Positions 1 through 5,301 of a stretch of 5,301 bases of DNA are shown here, in pieces. The stretch covers positions 1 to 5,301 of the forward strand of contig JAICXV010000222.1 in NCBI GenBank assembly GCA_025934545.1. Reading direction: 5' to 3'. Source of the stretch: Verrucomicrobiia bacterium. Its GTDB lineage: Bacteria; Verrucomicrobiota; Verrucomicrobiia; Limisphaerales; Palsa-1400. Under the pieces are notes generated by a model, which saw nothing but the letters and a program-made list of their open reading frames with translations, had not been told where the DNA came from and searched no databases. Numbering within the stretch: position 1 is the stretch's first letter; every line of letters begins with the position of its first letter. The translations under genes and the position numbers were made by a program.

Positions 1-5
1 GGTTG

Positions 6-47
6 CCCCGAATAGTTTCGGGGTTGCCCGCGCACCCCGAAAGAACC
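6..47. repeat. Small inverted repeats with a shared arm (two alternative hairpins)
   Basis: The arm CCCCGAA at 6-12 is the exact reverse complement of TTCGGGG at 17-23, giving a 7-bp stem with a 4-base loop. The same central arm, as TTTCGGGG at 16-23, also pairs with CCCCGAAA at 35-42, giving an 8-bp stem with an 11-base loop, so only one can form at a time. GGTT at 1-4 could also pair with AACC at 44-47. No T-run follows, so this is not a typical intrinsic terminator. It may be the 3' end of an upstream transcript or a decayed repeat element. The repeats are directly visible; their function is unknown. Confidence 0.4.
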
Positions 48-94
48 TTGCGGCTTGTAAATCCGCTGCAACCTCATTACCACATGGTTTCGCG

Positions 95-100
95 GATAAT
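95..100 (+). promoter_or_regulatory. Candidate -10 box (GATAAT) upstream of the sugar isomerase-like gene
   Basis: GATAAT matches five of six bases of the sigma-70 -10 consensus and lies 50 bases before the ATG at 150. No convincing -35 box is found 16-18 bases upstream, and there is no extended -10 TG. If used, transcription would begin near 106 and the dyad at 130-144 would lie in the early transcribed leader. This is a weak, sequence-only call. Confidence 0.2.
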
Positions 101-129
101 TTCCCGCACGAACGACGCAATACACTCGC

Positions 130-144
130 GTCGTGAATCACGAC
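130..144. promoter_or_regulatory. Perfect 15-base dyad, possible operator
   Basis: GTCGTGA at 130-136 and TCACGAC at 138-144 are exact reverse complements around a single central A. The site ends five bases before the ATG at 150, overlapping where a ribosome or an early elongating polymerase would sit. Such a position suits a repressor operator. As RNA the one-base spacer is too tight for a full hairpin, so a DNA-level role is more likely. The left arm also pairs with 112-118. Seven-base arms can arise by chance in a window this size, so position is the main argument. Confidence 0.35.
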
Positions 145-149
145 TCGAC

Positions 150-1043
150 ATGAAAAAACAAAATTCGAAACTGTGGCTCTGCATCGGCTCGATCGCGGCT
201 GCGTTCATCGCGGCTTCCACATGTAATTCCACGGCCGAGCACGCTTCCAAAATTCCGGACGATGTCAAAATCTCCGGGTTCGCCGTCGGTTGCCAGGCTT
301 ATACGTTTCATAAATTCACGGTCTTCGAGGCAATCGAAAAGACTGCCGAAGCCGGTGGCAAAACGATTGAGTTCTTTGCGAACCAGATGCTTTCCACAAA
401 CGAACCCAACGTGAAATGGGACCATCACGCCAGCGCGCAGACCATCGAAAAGGTTAAAGCCAAACTCGCCGAGCACAAGATCCGCGCCATCAACTACGGC
501 GTTGTTCACGCCAAAGGCGAGAAGGAATGGCGCCAGGTTTTCGAGTTCGCGAAGACCATGGGCCTCTACGGCATCACCACTGAATCGGTTGAAGACCTGG
601 ACATTATCGAGCCGTTGGTGAAGGAGTTTGATATTTGTGTCGGCATTCACGAGCACGCGCGTCGGCCGAACAATCCCGAGTACAAAGTATGGGATCCAAA
701 ATACGTCCTATCGATCGTTGCAAAACGCGACCGACGCATCGGCGCCTGCGCGGATACCGGCCATTGGGTCACCAGTGGCATCAAGCCCCTGGAGGGTCTG
801 CGCATTCTCAAAGGTCGCATCATCAGTTGCCATTTGAAAGATCGTCCGGTGTTTGGCGAGCTAAGGCCTGATTGCGTTTACGGTACCGGAATCTCGAATG
901 TGAAAGGGATGCTCGACGAACTCAAACGCCAGAAATTCAACGGCAATATCTCGATCGAGTACGAAAACAACTGGGATCATTCAGTGCCGGATGTCGCTCA
1001 ATGTATCGGGTTCATCCGCGGCTGGGGCGCGGCGTCGAAATAG
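150..1043 (+). CDS. Exported sugar phosphate isomerase/epimerase-like TIM-barrel protein
   Basis: A 297-residue protein of the xylose isomerase-like/AP endonuclease family 2 TIM-barrel superfamily (IolE/IolI type), whose members isomerise, epimerise or eliminate on sugars using a divalent metal. Likely metal and acid-base positions are E145, H167/E168/H169 (GIHEHA), D202 with H205 (ADTGHW), H228 (CHLKD) and E270 (SIEYE), placed along the chain as in the family. Residues 1-24 look like a signal peptide: KK near the start, then a hydrophobic stretch around 8-24. C25 could mimic a lipobox, but T24 at -1 is unusual. The ATG at 150 is chosen because it gives this signal peptide; the open frame continues upstream to the window edge, but those residues look non-coding. 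There is no clear Shine-Dalgarno. Substrate cannot be deduced. Export is unusual for an isomerase of phosphorylated sugars, so a free sugar or keto-glycoside is more plausible (inference). Confidence 0.9.
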   Translation: MKKQNSKLWLCIGSIAAAFIAASTCNSTAEHASKIPDDVKISGFAVGCQAYTFHKFTVFEAIEKTAEAGGKTIEFFANQMLSTNEPNVKWDHHASAQTIEKVKAKLAEHKIRAINYGVVHAKGEKEWRQVFEFAKTMGLYGITTESVEDLDIIEPLVKEFDICVGIHEHARRPNNPEYKVWDPKYVLSIVAKRDRRIGACADTGHWVTSGIKPLEGLRILKGRIISCHLKDRPVFGELRPDCVYGTGISNVKGMLDELKRQKFNGNISIEYENNWDHSVPDVAQCIGFIRGWGAASK

Positions 1044-1100
1044 ATTCGTAACGCCTTGCCTTTGGATTCTGTCGGGTGTTTACTGCCGCTTAGTTTGTCA

Positions 1101-1508
1101 ATGAGTTCGGCGAAATCCAATTCCACGAAAAACGGCAAGCACGACAAGCCATTGATCTTCGTGGTGGACGACGAGCCAATGCTCCTGGAACTGGCCAGCG
1201 TCATACTGCAACCGCTTGGATTTGCGCTGAAAACGTTTCGCGATCCTGACTCCGCGATTCAGAACTTCGCGGCCGCGAATCCACCTCCGGCTTTGATCAT
1301 CACGGATTATGCCATGCACAACCGGAATGGCCTCGATCTGATTCATGAATGCCGCCGGCTCAGGCCAAAACAGAAGATTATTCTCGTGAGCGGCACCGTG
1401 ACCGCGGACGTGTATCGCGACTCGCCCGTGAAACCGGATTTGTTCCTCGCCAAACCGTATCACGCAAAACAGCTCATTGACGCTGTGGACAGCGTCCTGT
1501 CCCGTTAA
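1101..1508 (+). CDS. Stand-alone response regulator receiver domain protein
   Basis: A 135-residue cytoplasmic CheY-like receiver with no output domain. The whole fold is present: beta-1 IFVVDDE with acidic pocket D23/D24/E25, phosphoacceptor D69 in LIITDYAM, the conserved hydroxyl residue S97 in ILVSGT, and K118-P119 in LAKPY with aromatic Y120. All catalytic positions are intact, so it should accept phosphate from a histidine kinase. The chain stops right after alpha-5 (SVLSR). The first 16 residues are a polar, basic tail. ATG at 1101 is preferred over an upstream in-frame TTG at 1056, which would add a non-conserved stretch. It lies 57 bases after the isomerase-like gene and its TAA is only two bases before the next ATG, implying co-translation. 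No histidine kinase is in the window, so the partner is unknown; it may act by protein-protein contact or in a phosphorelay. Confidence 0.93.
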   Translation: MSSAKSNSTKNGKHDKPLIFVVDDEPMLLELASVILQPLGFALKTFRDPDSAIQNFAAANPPPALIITDYAMHNRNGLDLIHECRRLRPKQKIILVSGTVTADVYRDSPVKPDLFLAKPYHAKQLIDAVDSVLSR

Positions 1509-1510
1509 CC

Positions 1511-2305
1511 ATGAAAAAATTAATCAAATTCCTGATCATTGGGATATTCGTGTTGATTATCGTCATCATCGTTGCCGTGCATTTCTTTTTGGATGGCGCT
1601 ATCACCAAAGGGTTTAACACGGTCGGCCCTACTATCACCAAGACCGACACGCATGTGGATGCCGTGAGCCTCTCAATCCTGTCCGGGTCGGGGAAAATGA
1701 AAGGCCTGTTCGTCGGGAACCCCGCCGGTTATGAATCCAATGGCTTCGCCATCAAGGTGGGCTCATCGAGCTTCGTCGTGAAGCCCGGTTCCGTCCTTTC
1801 CGACAAAGTCGTCGTCAAATCGGTTGATATCGAAGGTCCCGAAGTAAATCTCGAGTCGGATTTGAAGAGCATCAATTTGAAGAAGCTGCTCAACAATATT
1901 CAGGAATCGACGGGCTCTTCCGGCAAGGAACCGCCGAAAGAAGCTGCTCCCAAGGAACAGGCGAAAGCGCAAAAGAAAATCGAAGTCGATGAATTTGTCA
2001 TCAATGGCACCAAGCTTCACGTCGGGTTGACCGCGCCGTTGGTCGGCCGCAAAACCGCTACGGTTTCGGTCCCGGCCATCAAACTGCCGCCGATGGGACA
2101 GGGACCGGACGGCGTCACGGTGTCGGAAGCATCGAGCATTGCGCTCCAGGCGCTGCTTAAGGCGTGTCTTGAGCAGGGAGACCAAGTGATTGCCGACCTT
2201 ATGAAAGGCGGTCAATTCATGGGCACCAACGTCGGCACTAACACGACGCAAACGATCCAAAACGCGACGAAGGGAATTGGTGATCTGTTCAAGAAAAAGC
2301 AATAG
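1511..2305 (+). CDS. Membrane-anchored AsmA-like protein
   Basis: A 264-residue protein with a short basic N-terminus (MKKLIK), one strong hydrophobic helix at about residues 6-26, and the remainder predicted outside the cytoplasm. Residues 45-130 resemble the N-terminal AsmA-type repeat: VDAVSLSILSGSGKMKGL, then VGNPAGY, alternating hydrophobic beta strands, an SVDIEGPEV segment and an NLKKLLNNI helix. A low-complexity linker rich in E, K, P and A (about 131-157) leads to a second beta-rich part at about 158-195. The C-terminus is helical and ends in a basic KKKQ. Large AsmA relatives bridge the membranes and affect outer-membrane lipid; this one is far shorter and may only be a membrane-tethered periplasmic module. 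The AsmA assignment is by pattern and moderate in certainty; no catalytic motif is seen. The start is fixed by the membrane helix, and the gene is coupled to the receiver gene by the TAA-CC-ATG junction. Confidence 0.85.
   Translation: MKKLIKFLIIGIFVLIIVIIVAVHFFLDGAITKGFNTVGPTITKTDTHVDAVSLSILSGSGKMKGLFVGNPAGYESNGFAIKVGSSSFVVKPGSVLSDKVVVKSVDIEGPEVNLESDLKSINLKKLLNNIQESTGSSGKEPPKEAAPKEQAKAQKKIEVDEFVINGTKLHVGLTAPLVGRKTATVSVPAIKLPPMGQGPDGVTVSEASSIALQALLKACLEQGDQVIADLMKGGQFMGTNVGTNTTQTIQNATKGIGDLFKKKQ
2270..2275 (+). promoter_or_regulatory. Candidate ribosome binding site AAGGGA inside the preceding gene
   Basis: AAGGGA lies four bases before the GTG at 2280 and within the last codons of the AsmA-like gene. 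It is one of the few purine-rich Shine-Dalgarno-like sequences ahead of a start in this window, and it is the reason for preferring GTG 2280 over TTG 2310 or GTG 2316 as the start of the discoidin-like gene. Confidence 0.35.
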
Positions 2306-2996
2306 ACATTTGGCTGTGTTTCGTCGTGCCGGTTTGGCATTGGTCGCGGTAACCTTCTGCGGATTATCCGTCAACGCGCAACCCACAAACCAGGCAACGC
2401 TTGTCCCGCTGAAAATCGAACTGCCGTCTCCCGCTTACAAAGGAACTCCCAAAAACGTTCCATTAGGCCCGTACACCGAACCCCCATCGGATAAGCCGCG
2501 CGCTCCATTTATGGTCCCGCGGGGACTGACAAATCTGGCAAGGGTCGCAAAGGTCAGTTCGAGCGACAAGACTCGCACGCGCGAACAACTCGCCAAGGTG
2601 GTGGATGGTGATAAAGACTCTTCCGATTCCAGCATTCTGTTGCTCCGCAAAGGCACGCAATACATCCAACTTGATCTGGGCGCGCCGTGCGAGTTGTTCG
2701 CGGTCGTGCTATGGCACGCGCACAATTCCGCGAAGGTTTATCACGACGTCATCGTCCAAGTTTCGGATGATGCTGACTTCAGCCAGAATGTGAAGACGTT
2801 GTTCAATAACGATCACGAAAACGCGGCGGGGCTCGGGGTCGGGACGGACCGGGAATACTTTGAGAGTTACGAAGGCCGGTTAATTGACGCGAAAGGCGTC
2901 AAAGCCAGATATGTGCGCTGTTATTCCCGCGGCAGCACTGAAAGTGCGCTGAATGAATACACTGAAATCGAAGTTTATGGCCGGCGACCAAAATAA
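2280..2996 (+). CDS. Secreted F5/8 type C (discoidin-like) domain protein
   Basis: A 238-residue protein from GTG 2280. Residues 1-33 form a signal peptide: basic n-region with RK and RR, hydrophobic core AGLALVAVTFCGLSV, and likely cleavage after VNA before Q34. A proline-rich linker (about 35-80) precedes a galactose-binding-like jelly roll at about 83-235. Its hallmarks are NLARVAKVSSS, the KVVDGD turn, the QYIQLDLG strand, VIVQVSDD, and the closing KARYVRCYSRGS and NEYTEIEVYG strands. These domains commonly bind glycans or cell surfaces and are usually not catalytic. No ATG lies ahead of the signal peptide; the first in-frame ATG is codon 78, which would lose it. Starts at TTG 2277, TTG 2310 or GTG 2316 remain possible. 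It overlaps the preceding gene by 26 bases and the following oxidoreductase gene by 20, so it probably serves the same exported process, perhaps holding substrate (inference). Confidence 0.87.
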   Translation: MICSRKSNRHLAVFRRAGLALVAVTFCGLSVNAQPTNQATLVPLKIELPSPAYKGTPKNVPLGPYTEPPSDKPRAPFMVPRGLTNLARVAKVSSSDKTRTREQLAKVVDGDKDSSDSSILLLRKGTQYIQLDLGAPCELFAVVLWHAHNSAKVYHDVIVQVSDDADFSQNVKTLFNNDHENAAGLGVGTDREYFESYEGRLIDAKGVKARYVRCYSRGSTESALNEYTEIEVYGRRPK

Positions 2997-4311
2997 CCTG
3001 ACTGAGGCAGGACAGATAAAGCGCCGCGATTTTTTAAAGCGCAGCATCAAGGCCGGCGCAGGCGCATTCGCCGCGCCTTTGATATTGCCGTCCTCAGTTC
3101 TTGGCCGAAACGGCACGGTGTCTCCGAGCAACCGGATCACGATGGGATTCATCGGCGTTGGTACGCAGGGCGGAGGGCATCTGCTCGGTGGCGCGTGGAC
3201 GTACGTTGCAGGCGGATACGCTGGGCGCAAAGATGTTCAAGTGCTGGCAGTCTGCGACGTTTGGCGTGACCGGCGCGAACGGGCAACGAAACGGGTAAAC
3301 GATCATTACGCCGAGGTTTACGGCAAGGACGGCTTTCGTCCGTGTCAGGCGTACACGGATTTTCGGCAAGTGTTGGATCGGCCCGACATTGATGCAGTGC
3401 TCATTGCGACTCCAGCACACTGGCATTCGACCATGGCTGTGATGGCGGCGGAAGCCGGCAAAGATATTTACTGCGAAAAACCCAGTGCCGTCACTCTACA
3501 GGAAAGCAAGGTCATGCTTGCGGCAGTTCGTCGTTATGGCCGCGTCTATCAGGCGGGCACACAGCAACGAAGCGAGTATGGCGGCAAGTTCCGCATGGCT
3601 TGCGAATTCGTTCGCAGCGGCAGGATCGGCAAACTGCAATCGATTTACGCCTGGCGCGATGGCGGAGGCATTTTTTGGCCGGAACGGTTTGGGCCGGCGA
3701 AACCGATTCCAGACGGGTTTGATTGGGATCTGTATCTTGGGCCGGCGCCATGGCTGCCCTTTGACGGAAAAACCGGCCCGCACCGATTCGACATCGGCGA
3801 ACTGAACTGGGGCCAGCATCATTATGACATCATTCAGTGGGGCGCGGGTGCCGATGACACGGGTCCGGTGGAACTTTTTCTTGAGAACGAGCGTTCATGC
3901 TATCGCTATGTCAACGGCGTGACTGTCTATGGCAAGCCTTACCCTGGTGAGAAAGTCGGCGGCGAAGGTGGAGCGTGTTTTGTCGGGACAAATGGCAGGA
4001 TCGCCGTCGATCGCAGCGCGCTTGTTTCCGATCCGCCGGACATTGTTCGCGAACCTTTGCGCCCGAATGAAACGCACCTGTATCATAGCGACAGCCATTC
4101 CGGAAATTTTCTCGAATGTGTGCGGACGCGAAATAAAACGATCTGTGACGCGGATATCGCGCATCGGGCTGCCAGCGCGCTTCTGCTGGGCGGCGTCGTC
4201 AAACAATTGAAGCGTCCGCTGAAGTGGGATCCTGTGAACGAGGAATTTTCCGGCGACGACGAAGCAAACCGCATGCGTTCCATCGCGAAACGTTCCCCCT
4301 GGCGCGTATGA
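2977..4311 (+). CDS. Tat-exported Gfo/Idh/MocA family oxidoreductase
   Basis: A 444-residue NAD(P)-dependent oxidoreductase. Residues 14-42 are a twin-arginine signal (KRRDFLK with R16/R17, then a weakly hydrophobic AGAGAFAAPLILPSSVLG), so it should be exported folded with cofactor bound, as in glucose-fructose oxidoreductase. The Rossmann domain begins at TMGFIGVGTQGGG (G60, G62, G65), followed by LAVCDVWRDRR at the second strand. The LIATPAHWH segment and the signature CEKP (E167-K168-P169) follow. The C-terminal alpha/beta domain includes GTQQRSE (194-200), WDLYLGPAPW (250-259) and NWGQHHYDIIQWGAG (277-291), whose histidines are candidate catalytic residues. Length and motif order match the WGAHHFDIAQW-type clade common in planctomycetes and verrucomicrobia. 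ATG 2977 is chosen; ATG 2953 would add eight residues. It overlaps the discoidin-like gene by 20 bases and the next gene by ATGA. The substrate is unknown; oxidation of a sugar hydroxyl is likely. Confidence 0.95.
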   Translation: MAGDQNNLTEAGQIKRRDFLKRSIKAGAGAFAAPLILPSSVLGRNGTVSPSNRITMGFIGVGTQGGGHLLGGAWTYVAGGYAGRKDVQVLAVCDVWRDRRERATKRVNDHYAEVYGKDGFRPCQAYTDFRQVLDRPDIDAVLIATPAHWHSTMAVMAAEAGKDIYCEKPSAVTLQESKVMLAAVRRYGRVYQAGTQQRSEYGGKFRMACEFVRSGRIGKLQSIYAWRDGGGIFWPERFGPAKPIPDGFDWDLYLGPAPWLPFDGKTGPHRFDIGELNWGQHHYDIIQWGAGADDTGPVELFLENERSCYRYVNGVTVYGKPYPGEKVGGEGGACFVGTNGRIAVDRSALVSDPPDIVREPLRPNETHLYHSDSHSGNFLECVRTRNKTICDADIAHRAASALLLGGVVKQLKRPLKWDPVNEEFSGDDEANRMRSIAKRSPWRV

Positions 4312-5301
4312 AAAACAAACAGGAGCGCGCGTCTCTGAACCCGCGTATATTGACGTTCCTTGGATCTGTTTTCCTCATCGTTCTTTGTTTGTTCGTTCCG
4401 CTCGCCCACTCTGCACCTGTCAACTCCGCCAACGCGGACGAAGAAAAGGAACTCATTGCCGTCCTCCGCTCTGACGTCGGACCACGCAAAAAAGATGAAG
4501 CTTGCGCGCGCCTGAAACGGATTGGCAAAGAGCGATCGATTCCAGCCCTCGCCGCGCTGCTTACAGATGAGAAACTCTCGCACTCTGCCCGGTATGCCCT
4601 CGAATCCATGCAGACTCCGGCGGGGGGCAAGGCGCTCGTATCGGCGCTGCGACACACGAGCGGTTCGCTTGAGGTGGGCATCATTGATTCGATCGGCGTT
4701 CGCGCTGAAAAAAGCGCGGATTCAACGCTTGTCAAATGTTTGAACGATTCGGATCCGGCAGTTGCCTCCGCCGCAGCCGCGGCGCTTGGGAAAATTGGCG
4801 ACGAGACCGCGTTCAAAGGCTTGCTGGCGGCGATGCGCAATTCCGATGGGGAGACTCATTCGGCCCAAGTGCGCGCATGCCTTGCTTGCGCGCAGGCACA
4901 ACTGCTGATTGGCCGCGCGGAGCAGGCGCGAGCGGCTTTTGATCTGATTTATCGGACCGAGCCGGGTCCAGGCATGAAGCTGGCGGCCTATCGCGGTTTG
5001 ATTTACAGCTCCGGCCGGCAATCTCGCAATCTGATTGTGAAAGCGCTCACCGGCGACCCTGGTCCAGCCCAAACCGCCGCGCTTCAGGTTTTGCATGAGC
5101 ATGACTTCGGCATTGTTCCCGATCTTCTGATGGTAATGACAGACCTCAGTCCGTCGGTACTCCGGGCGATACTCGATGGTCTAACGGAAGCCGAAAATCC
5201 GGCCTCGGTTGAGCTTGCGCGCGCGTGCATGCCCAGCGAAAGCGTGGACGTGCGCGTTGCGGCCATCCGTTGCCTTGGCGCTCTTGGCGATATTGCCGCA
5301 A
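4308..5301 (+). CDS. Secreted HEAT-repeat protein (3' end beyond the window)
   Basis: The frame is open from ATG 4308 to the window end, giving 331 residues without a stop, so the gene is partial. Its ATG shares ATGA with the oxidoreductase stop codon, the classic overlap for coupled translation. Residues 1-36 are a signal peptide: basic start, hydrophobic core ILTFLGSVFLIVLCLFVPLA, and cleavage near HSA or ANA. From about residue 44 the chain is made of helical HEAT/PBS-lyase-like repeats, clearest at 67-86 (ARLKRIGKERSIPALAALL), 139-175 (LVKCLNDSDP, AAALGKIGDETAFKGLL) and 312-331 (VDVRVAAIRCLGALGD). Residues 196-232 look more like a TPR-type helical pair. Such repeats form protein-binding scaffolds. 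In this bacterial group they often precede a further domain, such as a DUF1080/3-keto-disaccharide hydrolase or a cytochrome c domain; whether one follows cannot be seen here. Confidence 0.9.
   Translation, partial: MKNKQERASLNPRILTFLGSVFLIVLCLFVPLAHSAPVNSANADEEKELIAVLRSDVGPRKKDEACARLKRIGKERSIPALAALLTDEKLSHSARYALESMQTPAGGKALVSALRHTSGSLEVGIIDSIGVRAEKSADSTLVKCLNDSDPAVASAAAAALGKIGDETAFKGLLAAMRNSDGETHSAQVRACLACAQAQLLIGRAEQARAAFDLIYRTEPGPGMKLAAYRGLIYSSGRQSRNLIVKALTGDPGPAQTAALQVLHEHDFGIVPDLLMVMTDLSPSVLRAILDGLTEAENPASVELARACMPSESVDVRVAAIRCLGALGDIAA

Noticed and set aside
2..136. Frame open from the window edge to a TGA at 134-136, a possible tail of an upstream gene
   Set aside because: About 44 residues with no recognisable motif and overlapping the inverted repeats; it cannot be told from chance.
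3..149. Upstream extension of the isomerase-like gene in frame from TTG at 3
   Set aside because: It would bury the signal peptide 49 residues inside the protein, and the extra residues are compositionally unlike a coding region; the ATG at 150 gives a normal secretory N-terminus.
219..227. Lipoprotein lipobox ending at C25 of the isomerase-like protein
   Set aside because: Threonine at -1 and alanine at -3 fit the lipobox poorly; a plain signal peptide is equally good.
138..656. Reverse-strand open frame of 172 codons
   Set aside because: It lies opposite the well-supported TIM-barrel gene and shows no domain or motif of its own.
1056..1084. Possible sigma-70 promoter before the receiver gene (TTGCCT, 17-base spacer, TTTACT)
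   Set aside because: Each box matches only four of six consensus bases, a level expected by chance in a 57-base gap.
1763..2386. Reverse-strand open frame of 207 codons
   Set aside because: It is antisense to the AsmA-like and discoidin-like genes, is arginine/phenylalanine-rich in the way expected of a complementary-strand shadow, and has no motif.
4701..4718. Hairpin CGCGCT-GAAAAA-AGCGCG
   Set aside because: It is within the HEAT-repeat coding region, has no following T-run and is explained by ordinary codons.
4083..4840. Two overlapping reverse-strand open frames of about 190 and 213 codons
   Set aside because: They lie opposite the oxidoreductase end and the HEAT-repeat gene, which has a signal peptide and repeats; the antisense products are Ser/Arg/Ala-rich without motifs.
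4871..4893. Inverted repeat GCGCGCA / TGCGCGC with a 9-base loop
   Set aside because: It is intragenic, built of alternating GC that recurs often in this gene, and has no regulatory context.
1..5301. CRISPR arrays, insertion sequences, tRNA or rRNA genes
   Set aside because: No spaced direct repeats, terminal inverted repeats with transposase, cloverleaf sequences or ribosomal RNA segments were seen on either strand.

Overview
The window is a compact stretch with every gene on the + strand: six genes, no RNA genes, no mobile element and no CRISPR array. GC is moderate (roughly 54% by eye). The gene content suggests a member of the PVC superphylum, most likely a Verrucomicrobiota bacterium of the Pedosphaera/Limisphaera kind. 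Pointers are a twin-arginine-exported Gfo/Idh/MocA oxidoreductase, a TIM-barrel sugar isomerase/epimerase with its own signal peptide, an exported HEAT-repeat protein, an exported discoidin-type domain protein, and mostly weak or absent Shine-Dalgarno sequences. This assignment is inference; no phylogenetic marker gene is present.

Layout: 1-149 is a short leader with several small inverted repeats, including a perfect 15-base dyad five bases before the first gene. 150-1043 encodes an exported sugar isomerase/epimerase-like TIM barrel. After a 57-base gap, 1101-1508 encodes a stand-alone response-regulator receiver domain, followed after two bases by 1511-2305, a membrane-anchored AsmA-like protein. 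Next come 2280-2996 (secreted F5/8 type C/discoidin-like protein, non-ATG start), 2977-4311 (Tat-exported Gfo/Idh/MocA oxidoreductase) and 4308-5301 (secreted HEAT-repeat protein, cut by the window end). From 1101 onward each gene abuts or overlaps the next, so these five probably form one transcription unit; the first gene may belong to it or have its own promoter.

How they may work together: five of the six products carry an export signal or membrane anchor. An exported NAD(P)-type sugar oxidoreductase, an exported TIM-barrel sugar enzyme and a carbohydrate-binding-like jelly roll fit sugar or glycoside chemistry outside the cytoplasm, for example the 3-keto-glycoside type of pathway known from Bacteroides. 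That is a hypothesis from family membership and context. The receiver and the AsmA-like protein are the odd partners and have no obvious role in sugar metabolism.
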